Shown one piece after another: positions 1 to 8,077 of a stretch of 17,774 nt of DNA. The DNA lies in contig JAQUZK010000008.1 of NCBI GenBank assembly GCA_028691335.1, positions 1-17,774 of the forward strand. The letters run 5' to 3'. Under the pieces are notes generated by a model that was not told the origin of the DNA, ran no database searches, and worked only from the letters and a program-made list of their open reading frames with translations. Every line of letters begins with the position of its first letter. Position 1 is the first letter of the stretch. The DNA comes from Candidatus Izemoplasmatales bacterium (GTDB lineage Bacteria > Bacillota_I > Bacilli_A > Izemoplasmatales > Hujiaoplasmataceae). The position numbers and the translations under genes are program-made.

Positions 1-1132
1 GATTAAAATTATCGGCTATAGTTGTTCCAACATCAGCGAAAGTGCATCTTTCTTGTAGAAATTTACCGTTATAGTCGTGTGCGTAAATAAATAGTGGAAC
101 GTACTCACGTGTATGATCTGTTCCTTCATGTGTTGGGTCATTACCATGGTCAGCTGTTACCATTAATAAATCATCATTATTCAGCATTTTTAGGAGTTCT
201 CCTAAATCTTTATCAAATTCCTCCATTGCCATCTTATAACCTTCAGAATCTCTTCTGTGACCGTATAATGCATCAAAATCCACTAAATTAGTAAAGCACA
301 ATCCAGTAAAGTCTTTTTGAGTCAAATCCATAACTCTTAACATACCGTCATGATTAGATTTTATTCCGTAGTGTTCAGTAATACCTGAACCATTAAAGAT
401 ATCTCTAATTTTTCCTACAGAAATAACATCAAATTTAGATTCTTCTAATGTGTTTAATACAGTTTTTGATGTAGGGCTTAATGCATAATCGTGTCTGTTT
501 GTAGTTCTTTTAAATCCATCCGATTCATTTCCCAGGTAAGGTCTAGCGATTATTCTACCAACTCTCCATTTATCAGCAAGAGTGATTTTTCTTACTTTCT
601 CGCAGATATCATATAACTCTTCCAATGGAATAATTTCTTCGTGAGCTGCAATTTGCAGTACTGAATCGGCACTTGTATAAACAATTAAGTCTCCTGTTTT
701 TACTTGATGTTGTCCCAATTCTTTAATTATTTCAGTTCCTGAAGCGGATTTATTTCCTATGACTTTTCTTCCTGAAATCTCTTCAATTTTCTTGATTAGT
801 TCTTCAGGAAAACCAGTGTCTGTGAATGTTTTAAATGGTATTTCTGTTTTAATACCCATTAATTCCCAGTGTCCAGTCATTGTATCTTTTCCATTCGATA
901 ATTCAGCTAACTTTGTTGTATTAGCACGTGGTTGAACAACAGGTTTTACCCCCATAATTTCTGTTAAACTTCCATATCCAAAGGATTCTAAAACCGGCAA
1001 TGTTACACCATTAGTTGCTCTTGAGAGGTTTCCTATTGTATTAGCTCCTTTATCGCCAAACTTTTCTGCGTCAGGCATTTCTCCGACTCCTACAGAGTCG
1101 ATGACTATTAAAAATACTCTTTTGAATTTCAT
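1..1132 (-). CDS. deoB: Phosphopentomutase DeoB (3' end cut by window edge)
   Basis: DeoB interconverts ribose-1-phosphate or deoxyribose-1-phosphate and the 5-phosphates, linking nucleoside salvage to the pentose phosphate pathway in the cytosol. The frame is open from the ATG at 1132 to base 1, giving 377 visible residues. Family proteins are about 390-395 residues, so only the last 10-20 are missing. The N-terminus reads MKFKRVFLIVIDSVGVGEMPDA, the alkaline-phosphatase-superfamily metal-site start. Further in are DTMTGHWEL, SADSVLQIAAHEE and, near the edge, VTADHGNDPTHEGTDHTRE, which holds the second set of metal ligands. The start lies 2 bases beyond the xerD stop, and a purine-rich Shine-Dalgarno sequence (GGAAAGGAAG) sits inside the end of xerD, so the two are translated as an operon. 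The xerD-deoB pairing is also found in Bacillus subtilis. No frameshift is seen. Confidence 0.97.
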   Translation of the reverse strand, partial: MKFKRVFLIVIDSVGVGEMPDAEKFGDKGANTIGNLSRATNGVTLPVLESFGYGSLTEIMGVKPVVQPRANTTKLAELSNGKDTMTGHWELMGIKTEIPFKTFTDTGFPEELIKKIEEISGRKVIGNKSASGTEIIKELGQHQVKTGDLIVYTSADSVLQIAAHEEIIPLEELYDICEKVRKITLADKWRVGRIIARPYLGNESDGFKRTTNRHDYALSPTSKTVLNTLEESKFDVISVGKIRDIFNGSGITEHYGIKSNHDGMLRVMDLTQKDFTGLCFTNLVDFDALYGHRRDSEGYKMAMEEFDKDLGELLKMLNNDDLLMVTADHGNDPTHEGTDHTREYVPLFIYAHDYNGKFLQERCTFADVGTTIADNFN

Positions 1133-1134
1133 GT

Positions 1135-2043
1135 TTATTCTTCCTTTCCATCAGCACGAGGATGTGCTTTATTATATATATTTTTCAGGTGAGCTTTAGA
1201 TACATGTGTATAATTCTCTGTTGTCATTATATCTTCATGTCCCAAAAGTTCTTGTACAGATCTCAAATTAGCACCATTTTCTAACAAATGTGTCGCGAAG
1301 GTATGCCTAAAAGTGTGTGGCGAGATCTTTTTATTTATACTAGCTTTATCGGCTAAATTTTGAACTATTTTATAAAAACCAATTCTTGATAGTTTATTGC
1401 CAAACTTATTGACAAACAAAGTATTTTGAGACTTAGGGTCAAGAATAGGTCTCGCATTGATTATATAGTCTTTTAAAGCTTGAATGGTGTTTTCTCCTAA
1501 AGGAACTATTCTTTCTTTGCTTCCTTTTCCAAAAACTGTGACAAGCCCTTTGTTTAAATGTAAATCAGCAATATTTAAGTCAAGTAGTTCGCTAACTCTA
1601 AGACCTGAGCCATATGCTAATTCTAGTAGCGCTCTATTTCTAAGGTCTAAAGTTTCATCAGTTTTATAGGTGAGATTTATTATAGCATTTATCTCTTGAA
1701 TATTTAGGACTGTTGGTAAACTTTTTTTAGTTTTTGGCTTTTTTATTTTCTCACTGACATCTCTATCAACTAAGTCTTCATTACTTAGATATTTATGAAA
1801 AGAGTGAATTGAACTTAATTTTCTTGTTATACTTGTAGCTTTAATATCTTTTCTAGTAAGGCTTTTAACGTAGTTTTTAATATGCTCTTGTGATATTTTG
1901 TTATAATCTTTTATCTCATAATTCTTTTTAATAAAATCTAGATAATCATTTAAATCTCTTTCGTATGAAGTTATAGTATTTTTAGCTAAATTTTTTGTAA
2001 TCTTTAGATAATATATGTATTCTTTTAAATAGGCTTCTAGCAT
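1135..2043 (-). CDS. xerD: Site-specific tyrosine recombinase XerD
   Basis: This tyrosine recombinase acts with a partner at dif near the replication terminus to resolve chromosome dimers. The 302 residues are a normal length. Residues 1-90 form the SAM-like N-terminal DNA-binding domain (starting EAYLKEYIYYLK) and residues 105-295 the catalytic domain. All six catalytic positions are present: R149 (in GLRVSELL), K173 (FGKGSKER), H243 and R246 (HTFRHTFATHLL), H269 (ELLGHED) and the nucleophile Y278 (NYTHVS). The C-terminus carries the Xer-typical AHPRA. Calling it XerD rather than XerC rests mainly on gene order, since xerD directly precedes deoB in Bacillus; the SVQELLGH stretch is somewhat XerC-like, so the paralogue assignment is less certain than the family. 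The ATG follows AGGTG at 7 bases and begins 10 bases after the hemW stop. The gene does not look like a phage integrase: there is no att site or phage gene nearby. Confidence 0.93.
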   Translation of the reverse strand: MLEAYLKEYIYYLKITKNLAKNTITSYERDLNDYLDFIKKNYEIKDYNKISQEHIKNYVKSLTRKDIKATSITRKLSSIHSFHKYLSNEDLVDRDVSEKIKKPKTKKSLPTVLNIQEINAIINLTYKTDETLDLRNRALLELAYGSGLRVSELLDLNIADLHLNKGLVTVFGKGSKERIVPLGENTIQALKDYIINARPILDPKSQNTLFVNKFGNKLSRIGFYKIVQNLADKASINKKISPHTFRHTFATHLLENGANLRSVQELLGHEDIMTTENYTHVSKAHLKNIYNKAHPRADGKEE

Positions 2044-2053
2044 TATTGTTCAC

Positions 2054-3163
2054 CTATATTATATCTAGATAAACTTGATTAGCTAAATACATACCTTCTT
2101 CTGTTAACTTCAAAAAACCATCTTTTATTTCTAACAAATTATTATCTAGATGTTTTTTAAGGATTGGGTATACTTCAAATACATCATTTCTAACTCTTGA
2201 CTTATAATATTCTAAATTAATTCCCGATGTTTTTCTTAATCCCATCAATATTAATTCTAGTTTTGGATTATAGTCTTCTAAAAGGTGCATGTTCAAGGCA
2301 TGTTTTTTTGTACCTTCAATATATTCTCTCAATCCCTTTGGGTTTTTCATTCTAATGTAGTTATACTGAGAACTAGCATTTAGTCCAACACCTAAATACT
2401 CTTCTAAATCCCAATAGATAAGATTATGTTTTGATTCAAAACCAGGTTTTGCATAATTGGATACTTCGTATTTGTGATACCCTAATTCTTTTAATCTTTG
2501 ATCGATGATATCGGCATAATCTCTGGCTATATCATCAGGGAAATCAGTGACTTTATGATTGTTTATCCAATAATTCAGAATAGTTTTATCTTCAACTATT
2601 AAAGAGTAGTATGAAATATGATGTGGATTAAACTTTTGGATGTATTCAAGATCTTTTAAAAGCATCTCTTTAGTTTGTCCTGGTACAGCATAAAGAAAAT
2701 CTAGATTATATTCTATCCCAGATTCTTGTAATAACTCAACGGCTTTAAAAACATCTTCTATAGTATGAGTTCGGCCTAAAAACTTTAGTAAACTAGGTTC
2801 AAGTGCTTGAACCCCCATACTTATCCTACTTACGTGATATTTCTTAAGTATTTTAAGGAAATCTTGATTTACATCTGAAGGGTTTACTTCAAAGTTAAAT
2901 TCTTTGATTTTGCTTAAATTAACATTAGTAGAAAGCTCATATAAAAAAGCTTCTAGTAAACTATGGTCTAAACAAGAAGGCGTTCCGCCTCCAATATAGA
3001 TAGTTTCAGCTTTTTCAGTTAAATCGCTATAATATTCTATCTCTCGTACTAAAGCTTGCATATAATCTTCTTTGAGTTGATCATTCGCAACCATTTTCGC
3101 AAAATCGCAGTATGTACAAATGTGTTCGCAAAAAGGGATGTGAATATATAATCCTTTTATCAT
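2054..3163 (-). CDS. hemW: Radical SAM heme chaperone HemW (HemN-like)
   Basis: HemW is a radical SAM family protein, formerly annotated as oxygen-independent coproporphyrinogen III oxidase, now regarded as a heme chaperone. From the chosen ATG (369 residues) the cluster motif is C12-x3-C16-x2-C19 followed by Asp-Phe. The fourth cysteine that marks true HemN (CxxxCxxCxC) is absent, and that points to HemW. The SAM-binding GGGTP motif follows (IYIGGGTPSCL). The C-terminal HemN-type domain includes the conserved YWDLEEYLGVGLNAS stretch. The frame remains open four codons upstream to TTG at 3175, but GGTGA at 3169-3173 sits 5 bases before the ATG at 3163, so the ATG is preferred. It is the first gene of the hemW-xerD-deoB operon, lies just downstream of lepA as in many Bacillota, and is preceded by a palindrome-covered promoter. 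No heme biosynthesis genes are in the window. Confidence 0.93.
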   Translation of the reverse strand: MIKGLYIHIPFCEHICTYCDFAKMVANDQLKEDYMQALVREIEYYSDLTEKAETIYIGGGTPSCLDHSLLEAFLYELSTNVNLSKIKEFNFEVNPSDVNQDFLKILKKYHVSRISMGVQALEPSLLKFLGRTHTIEDVFKAVELLQESGIEYNLDFLYAVPGQTKEMLLKDLEYIQKFNPHHISYYSLIVEDKTILNYWINNHKVTDFPDDIARDYADIIDQRLKELGYHKYEVSNYAKPGFESKHNLIYWDLEEYLGVGLNASSQYNYIRMKNPKGLREYIEGTKKHALNMHLLEDYNPKLELILMGLRKTSGINLEYYKSRVRNDVFEVYPILKKHLDNNLLEIKDGFLKLTEEGMYLANQVYLDII

Positions 3164-3175
3164 AATTATCACCAA

Positions 3176-3193
3176 TATTATGTTAACATAATA
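3176..3193. promoter_or_regulatory. 18-bp perfect palindrome, candidate operator
   Basis: TATTATGTTAACATAATA is a perfect palindrome directly upstream of the hemW ribosome binding site. Its upstream half contains the proposed -10 hexamer. I infer an operator for a dimeric repressor, but I recognise no known regulator consensus. It could also form a small hairpin in the mRNA leader. Confidence 0.45.
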
Positions 3194-3215
3194 AATCTAA
3201 AAATTAAAGCATCAA
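3188..3215 (-). promoter_or_regulatory. Putative promoter of hemW-xerD-deoB
   Basis: On the minus strand the -35 TTGATG (3210-3215) and -10 TATTAT (3188-3193) are separated by 16 bases. They match the sigma-A consensus at 4/6 and 5/6 positions. The promoter lies after the lepA terminator, so it would give the operon its own start. The predicted start of transcription falls inside the adjoining palindrome. Confidence 0.55.
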
Positions 3216-3240
3216 GCCTTTTTTTCTTTTTAATCATGAG

Positions 3241-3274
3241 GAAAGAAAAACACCTCTAAATTTAAGAGGTGTTT
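3241..3274 (-). terminator. Rho-independent terminator of lepA
   Basis: A perfect 10-bp stem (AAACACCTCT at 3248-3257 with its complement at 3265-3274) has a 7-base loop. On the minus strand it is followed by a T-rich tail (TTTTTCTTTC). The first arm overlaps the lepA stop codon. Confidence 0.85.
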
Positions 3275-5099
3275 ACTCACCGTCATCTAAGGATAAGACT
3301 GACATAAAGGCTTCTTGAGGAATCTCTACTGAGCCTACATTTTTCATTCTTTTTTTACCTTGTTTTTGTTTTTCTAGCAGTTTTTTCTTTCTGGAGATAT
3401 CTCCACCATAGCATTTAGCTAAAACGTCTTTTCTTAGCGCTTTGATATTGGTTCTAGCAATTACTTTAGAACCAATAGCTGCTTGTATAGGAATTTCAAA
3501 TAATTGTCTAGGTATTAAATCTTTTAATTTTTGACATATTCTTAAAGCTCTTTGTCTAGCAAAATCTTGATGAACTAAGAAAGCTAAAGCATCAACTGGC
3601 TCAGAATTAAGCAATATGTCTATTTTTACTAATTTAGATTCTCTATGACCGATTAGTTCGTAGTCAAATGATGCATAACCTTTTGTGCTAGATTTAAGAC
3701 GGTTAAAGAAATCATAGATAATTTCTGACAAAGGTAGTTCATACATAATCTCTACTCTTGAATCAGAGATGTATTTCATATCTTTAAAAACGCCTCTTTT
3801 GTATTGACATAACTCCATAACATTACCTACATAGTCACTTGGGGTAATTATCGTAGCTAATACGTATGGCTCTTCTATCTTCTTAACCATTTGATTCTTT
3901 GGCATAAGAGCAGGGTTGTCAATTTCAATTGTTTCGCCATTCTCTAGATATACCAAATAGTTTACTGAAGGAGCGGTAGTTATTAGATTTTGTTTGAATT
4001 CTCTTTCTAGCCTTTCTTGAAATATTTCCATATGTAACATTCCTAAAAAGCCTACTCTGAATCCAAAACCTAGTGCGTTTGATGTTTCAGGTTCATAGAT
4101 TAAAGATGCATCACTTAGTTTCATTTTCTCGATTGCATCTTTTAAATCACTATAATCATCAGCCTCAACTGGATAAACTCCAGAGTATACCATCGGTGTT
4201 AAAAGTCTATAACCAGGTAAAGGCTTTTTTGTTGGTTTTATAGCGTTGGTTATCGTATCCCCAACATGGATTTTTTCGATATCTTTTATTGATGCACTTA
4301 CCCAACCTACATCGCCTGTAGTCAAAAAGTCTCTGCTTATTTCTTTAGGTAAATATACTCCTAAATCAATAACCTCATATTTAGCATTAGTAGCCATCAT
4401 GACTATTTCATCACCAGTTCTTAAAATACCGTTTTTAATTCTTACTAGCGGAATTACCCCACGGTAACTATCATAAAAGGAATCGAATATTAAAGCTTCT
4501 AGTGAATTATCAATATCTCCTACTGGCGCAGGAATTCTTTTTACTATAGCTTCTAAAACTTTATCTACACCTTGCCCTGTTTTGGCTGAAACTAAAATTG
4601 CGTCATCAGGGTCAAGACCGATAGTATCAGCTAATTCTTTTTTAACACCTTCAATATCGGCACTTTCTAAATCAATTTTATTTATAACAGGAATAATCTC
4701 TAAATTATTGTCTAATGCCAAGTATACGTTAGCTAATGTTTGAGCTTCAATACCTTGTGTAGCATCTACAACCAAAATAGCGCCTTCACAAGCCGCTAAA
4801 GATCGCGATACTTCATAAGTAAAATCTACATGCCCTGGAGTATCAATAAGATGAAAAATATATTGATTCCCGTCTAAACTATCGTATTTTAATTCTACTG
4901 AATTTAATTTAATTGTTATTCCACGTTCTCTTTCTAAATCCATTGAGTCTAAGTATTGAGCTTTCATATCTCTTTGATCAACTGAATGAGTCATTTCGAG
5001 AATTCTGTCTGCTAAAGTGGATTTTCCGTGATCTATATGGGCGATTATCGAAAAATTTCTAATTCTCGATTGACGTTCCTTTAAATTTTTATCACTCAT
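3273..5099 (-). CDS. lepA: Elongation factor 4 (LepA), ribosomal GTPase
   Basis: LepA is a translational GTPase that binds the ribosome and is linked to back-translocation and to 30S assembly or initiation fidelity. Its 608 residues fit the family (about 600-612). The G domain shows the P-loop AHIDHGKST at 20-28, switch I RERGITIK at 57-64, DTPGH at 86-90 with the catalytic His90, and NKID at 140-143. Domains II and III (EF-G-like) and the LepA-specific C-terminal domain follow, the last ending in a basic stretch (SRKKKLLEKQKQGKKR) typical of the family. The start ATG gives the standard N-terminus. The nearest Shine-Dalgarno-like AAAGG is a long 12 bases upstream, so initiation may be modest. 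The gene follows the rnpB terminator and has its own terminator. No convincing promoter is seen between 5100 and 5131. Confidence 0.98.
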   Translation of the reverse strand: MSDKNLKERQSRIRNFSIIAHIDHGKSTLADRILEMTHSVDQRDMKAQYLDSMDLERERGITIKLNSVELKYDSLDGNQYIFHLIDTPGHVDFTYEVSRSLAACEGAILVVDATQGIEAQTLANVYLALDNNLEIIPVINKIDLESADIEGVKKELADTIGLDPDDAILVSAKTGQGVDKVLEAIVKRIPAPVGDIDNSLEALIFDSFYDSYRGVIPLVRIKNGILRTGDEIVMMATNAKYEVIDLGVYLPKEISRDFLTTGDVGWVSASIKDIEKIHVGDTITNAIKPTKKPLPGYRLLTPMVYSGVYPVEADDYSDLKDAIEKMKLSDASLIYEPETSNALGFGFRVGFLGMLHMEIFQERLEREFKQNLITTAPSVNYLVYLENGETIEIDNPALMPKNQMVKKIEEPYVLATIITPSDYVGNVMELCQYKRGVFKDMKYISDSRVEIMYELPLSEIIYDFFNRLKSSTKGYASFDYELIGHRESKLVKIDILLNSEPVDALAFLVHQDFARQRALRICQKLKDLIPRQLFEIPIQAAIGSKVIARTNIKALRKDVLAKCYGGDISRKKKLLEKQKQGKKRMKNVGSVEIPQEAFMSVLSLDDGE

Positions 5100-5131
5100 A
5101 TTTTCTTATAACCTTTCTATGAATAAGTTTT

Positions 5132-5169
5132 AAAAAAAGCATATAAATATCATATTATATGCTTTTTTT
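5132..5169 (-). terminator. Rho-independent terminator of rnpB
   Basis: A perfect 15-bp inverted repeat (5132-5146 with 5155-5169) has an 8-base loop. The arms end in runs of seven A and seven T, so it can act on either strand. It starts immediately after the closing P1 helix of the RNase P RNA, which fits it as the rnpB terminator. Confidence 0.85.
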
Positions 5170-5170
5170 C

Positions 5171-5534
5171 ATCAAATTATCTATAAGCCATGTTCTGTAA
5201 TTTCTAAAATTAGAAATCAGTAATCATTTATCTACAACTAAATAGTTGTCAGTTAAATGGATTCATTTCTCCTTTAACCATGCCCCTACCATAATTTGGG
5301 TTTCTAGCTTGAGGGGTTTACCCGTTTCACCCACAGATATTATTCTGTGTATCGTCACTGTTGCACCTTAAGAATACTTTGGCCTTTAACATCCATTTCT
5401 TCGCCGTCACTCAAAATATTTGAGTGCCTAAACTTATTTGTTCGTTTAGCACAAACACTACAGGCATCTCAGCCTGTGCTAGCATGGACTTTCCTAACGG
5501 AATTTCTTCCGCTCGATTACTCGATAATCTGATC
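5171..5534 (-). ncRNA. rnpB: RNase P RNA, bacterial type B
   Basis: This is the catalytic RNA of RNase P, which removes 5' leaders from pre-tRNAs. Recognised conserved blocks on the minus strand are AGGAAAGTCCATGC (5482-5495), GGCTGAGATGCCTGTAGTG just after it, CAGTGACG (5353-5360), GAAACGGGTAAACCCCTC with GAAACCCAAAT (5294-5304) and TTATGGTAGGGG (the L15 loop that pairs with tRNA CCA), and the terminal ACATGGCTTATAG (5181-5193). The order and wording match Bacillus subtilis type B RNA. The ends are set by P1: ATCAGATTATC (5522-5532) pairs over 11 positions with GATAATTTGAT (5171-5181), with one G-U. The resulting length of about 364 is shorter than the roughly 400 of B. subtilis, suggesting trimmed peripheral helices. 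A perfect extended -10 lies 7 bases upstream of the inferred 5' end and a terminator follows. The ends are exact only to a few bases. Confidence 0.96.
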
Positions 5535-5540
5535 ACTTAT

Positions 5541-5549
5541 ATTATATCA
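5541..5549 (-). promoter_or_regulatory. Extended -10 promoter of rnpB
   Basis: TGATATAAT on the minus strand is an extended -10 (TGn plus perfect TATAAT). It places +1 at about 5534, exactly where the P1 helix of rnpB begins. No good -35 is seen, which is common for extended -10 promoters. Its TGA is the stop codon of pnp. Confidence 0.75.
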
Positions 5550-7664
5550 TTGTTTTACTTCTTCTAAAATAGCTTTTCTTGACAAGTCAACTCTTCCTTT
5601 ATCATCAACACCGATAACTTTTACTTCAATAACATCTCCAAGTTTAACAACATCTTCAACGTTTTTGATATGTTTTGTATCAAGTTTTGAAATGTGAACT
5701 AGTCCGTCTTGTCCAGGCCATAATTCTACGAAAGCACCAAACTTCTCGATTCTTACTACTTTTCCTAGATATTTTTCGCCTACTTCAACTTCACGAATAA
5801 TGTCTTCAATTAATTTCATCGCTTTGTCAATAAAATAAGTTTCTTCATGCATCAAAATGATACGTCCATCTTGTTCAATATCGATTTTTACATTTCCGCA
5901 TTGTTCAATGATAGCTGTAATAGTTTTTCCACCAGCGCCAATAATGTCTCTAATTTTATCTGGAGTAACTTGCATTAATTTTACCTTAGGTGCATAACGA
6001 GATAAATCTTTCTTAGGTTCTTTAATAACTGAATCCATATTGTCAAGAATTTCCATTCTTGCTTTTTTAGCTTGTAAAAGAGATTCTTCAAATATTTCTT
6101 TTGTTATTCCAGAAATTTTAATATCCATTTGTAATGAACAGATACCTTTTCTTGTTCCAGATACTTTAAAATCCATATCTCCGAAATGGTCTTCTAATCC
6201 TTGAATATCAGTTAATATAGTATAGTTATCTTCTTCTTTAATTAGCCCCATAGCTATTCCAGCTACTTGAGCTTTTATTGGAACTCCGGCTGCCATTAAA
6301 GCTAATGAACCAGCACAAATAGTTGCTTGAGATGATGAACCATTTGATTCTAACACTTCAGAAACAACTCTTATTGCGTAAGGAAATTCTTCTTCATTAG
6401 GTAGAACTTGTAGTAATGCTCTTTCTCCAAGTGCTCCATGTCCAACTTCTCTTCTTCCTACAAAGCCATAACGTCCTGTAGAACCTACACTGAATTGCGG
6501 AAAATTGTAGTGAAGCATAAATCTTTTTCCTTCATCAACGCTAACGCCATCAATAATTTGAGCTTCTCTTAAAGCGCCTAAAGTTACTGTAGCTAATGCT
6601 TGTGTTTGTCCTCTAGTAAATAAAGCTGAGCCATGTGTTCTGGCTAATAAGTCTATTTCAGAGTCTAAAGGTCTAATTTCAGATGTTTTTCTTCCATCAG
6701 GTCTGATTTTATCAACGGTAATTAATCTTCTTACCTCATTAACCTGAATTGTTTCTAAGACTTGCTTTACAAATCCAAGATTCGCTTGAATATCTTCTCT
6801 TTCAAGTTGTTGTTCTTTGTATTCTTTTTCTATTATTTCAAGAATTTCATTTTCTATATCTTCGATTGTGTTTTGTCTTTCAAGTTTTTCGTTTATTGAA
6901 ACTGCTTTGGTTATTCTTCCTGCTTCTAATTGATATACTCTATCAATGATTTCTTTAGGAGGTTGTTTAAGGTCAACTTCTATTTTTTCTTTTCCAACTT
7001 CTGCAATAATTTCTTCTTGATAAGCAACAAGTTCTTTAATTTTTTCATGAGCGAACATTAAAGCATCAAGAATTACTTCTTCAGTTACTTCCTTAGCTCC
7101 TGCTTCAACCATGTTGATAGCATCTTTTGTTCCCGCAACCATTAAATCAAAGTCAGATTCTAAAAGTTGTTCAGGGTTAGGGTTTAAAATAAACTCATCG
7201 TTAATTCTACCGACCATAACTCCAGCAACTGGACCATTAAAAGGAATACCTCCGATACCAAGTGATAGTGAAGCACCAAACATAGCTGTCATTTCTGGAG
7301 TTTTGTTTGGGTCAGCGCTTAATACCGTGTTAATTACTTGGACTTCATTTCTAAATCCTTCAGCGAATAACGGTCTTAAAGGTCGATCAATTGCACGTGA
7401 TATTAAAGTTTCGTGTTCTGTAGGTCTACCTTCTCTTCTTAAAAATCCTCCAGGGATTTTCCCAGCAGAATACAATTTTTCTTGATAGATTACCATCAAA
7501 GGAAAGAAATCTTGTGTTGTTGCTTCTTTACTAACAACAGAAGCCGATAAAACAGCAGTTTCGCCATATCTAACTAAACAAGCACCAGTAGCTTGTTTCG
7601 CTAATTGTCCAACTTCTACAATTAGTTCAGTCCCATAAAAATCTTTTTTAAATACTTTTTTCAT
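5547..7664 (-). CDS. pnp: Polyribonucleotide nucleotidyltransferase (PNPase)
   Basis: PNPase is a phosphorolytic 3'-5' exoribonuclease of mRNA decay and acts as a trimer. Its 705 residues have the full family layout: RNase PH domain 1 (about 10-140), the helical linker (about 230-310), RNase PH domain 2 (about 320-540), a KH domain (about 563-610, GXXG loop G576-A-G-G579) and an S1 domain (about 632-697). The catalytic second RNase PH domain holds GRREVGHGALGERAL (403-417), the phosphate-binding SNGSSSQAT (440-448) and DIQGLEDHFGDMDFKV (486-501) with its metal-binding aspartates. The ATG follows GGGG at about 9 bases. The gene lies downstream of rpsO, the widespread rpsO-pnp order, but also has its own promoter. 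Its TGA stop overlaps the rnpB promoter. It ends shortly after the S1 domain, without a long tail. Confidence 0.98.
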   Translation of the reverse strand: MKKVFKKDFYGTELIVEVGQLAKQATGACLVRYGETAVLSASVVSKEATTQDFFPLMVIYQEKLYSAGKIPGGFLRREGRPTEHETLISRAIDRPLRPLFAEGFRNEVQVINTVLSADPNKTPEMTAMFGASLSLGIGGIPFNGPVAGVMVGRINDEFILNPNPEQLLESDFDLMVAGTKDAINMVEAGAKEVTEEVILDALMFAHEKIKELVAYQEEIIAEVGKEKIEVDLKQPPKEIIDRVYQLEAGRITKAVSINEKLERQNTIEDIENEILEIIEKEYKEQQLEREDIQANLGFVKQVLETIQVNEVRRLITVDKIRPDGRKTSEIRPLDSEIDLLARTHGSALFTRGQTQALATVTLGALREAQIIDGVSVDEGKRFMLHYNFPQFSVGSTGRYGFVGRREVGHGALGERALLQVLPNEEEFPYAIRVVSEVLESNGSSSQATICAGSLALMAAGVPIKAQVAGIAMGLIKEEDNYTILTDIQGLEDHFGDMDFKVSGTRKGICSLQMDIKISGITKEIFEESLLQAKKARMEILDNMDSVIKEPKKDLSRYAPKVKLMQVTPDKIRDIIGAGGKTITAIIEQCGNVKIDIEQDGRIILMHEETYFIDKAMKLIEDIIREVEVGEKYLGKVVRIEKFGAFVELWPGQDGLVHISKLDTKHIKNVEDVVKLGDVIEVKVIGVDDKGRVDLSRKAILEEVKQ

Positions 7665-7708
7665 TTATTTACCCCATTTCAAATCTGTATACATTTACCT
7701 AATTAAAT

Positions 7709-7738
7709 ATTATACCATATATTTTAATTTTTTTACAA
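7709..7738 (-). promoter_or_regulatory. Promoter of pnp
   Basis: On the minus strand, -35 TTGTAA (7733-7738) and -10 TATAAT (7709-7714) are separated by 18 bases. The -10 is extended by TGG (TGGTATAAT). The predicted start at about 7702 gives a leader of around 38 bases before pnp. Confidence 0.7.
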
Positions 7739-7753
7739 TAAATCAAAGAAATA

Positions 7754-7772
7754 GCACCCGATTTTCGGGTGC
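7754..7772 (-). terminator. Hairpin between rpsO and pnp, likely terminator or processing site
   Basis: A perfect 8-bp GC-rich stem (GCACCCGA with TCGGGTGC) has a 3-base loop, just after the rpsO stop. The tail on the minus strand (TATTTCTTTG) is a broken T-run, so termination may be partial and some rpsO transcripts could continue into pnp. Confidence 0.65.
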
Positions 7773-7779
7773 ATATAAC

Positions 7780-8049
7780 TTATCTTCTTAATCCTAATTT
7801 TTTGATTAAATCAGAGTATCTTTCAAGAGAGACAGATTTTAAATAGTTTAATAAACTTCTACGTTTACCAACTTTCATTAAAAGACCCCTACGTGAATGA
7901 TGATCGTGCTTATGAATCTTCAAATGCTCATTTAATGCATTGATTTCTTCAGTAAGTAAAGCAACTTGAATTTCTGGAGAACCCGTGTCTCCTTCTTTCA
8001 ATTGATACTCAGTTACGATCGCTTTAACTCTTTCTTTTGATAAAGCCAT
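7780..8049 (-). CDS. rpsO: 30S ribosomal protein S15
   Basis: S15 is a primary 16S rRNA-binding protein of the 30S platform. Its 89 residues are the exact usual length. The sequence shows the family signature, including GDTGSPEIQVALLTEEINALNEH, HKHDHHSRRGLL and GKRRSLLNYLK. The ATG follows a strong AAGGAGG at about 8 bases. The gene has a near-consensus promoter, a leader of about 80 bases that can fold, and a downstream hairpin before pnp. S15 commonly represses its own translation by binding the rpsO leader, so the fold here is a candidate for that control. In many Bacillota rpsO follows ribF directly; here it is separated from ribF by about 7.7 kb. Confidence 0.98.
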   Translation of the reverse strand: MALSKERVKAIVTEYQLKEGDTGSPEIQVALLTEEINALNEHLKIHKHDHHSRRGLLMKVGKRRSLLNYLKSVSLERYSDLIKKLGLRR

Positions 8050-8077
8050 TTTCTTTTCCTCCTTTTTTATATTCTTA

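Noticed and set aside
1135..2043. Phage or transposon integrase marking a mobile element
   Set aside because: The gene sits in a conserved housekeeping position before deoB, has all Xer features, and there are no attachment repeats or phage genes nearby.
2058..2063. TATAAT at the end of hemW as a promoter for xerD
   Set aside because: It would start transcription about 7 bases before the xerD ATG, inside the Shine-Dalgarno region, and has no -35; xerD is better read as part of the hemW operon.
5154..5159. TATAAT within the rnpB terminator as a lepA promoter
   Set aside because: It is part of the hairpin arm, lacks a -35 and lacks the TG extension found at the other promoters of the window.
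5347..5532. Plus-strand frame of 61 codons
   Set aside because: It is antisense to the RNase P RNA, whose conserved blocks fully explain the sequence.
7111..7485. Open frame of 124 codons on the plus strand inside pnp
   Set aside because: It lies wholly antisense to the conserved first RNase PH domain, has no ribosome binding site and resembles no known protein. The other plus-strand frames (for example 8395-8688, 12678-12959, 15319-15609) are likewise shadows of real genes.
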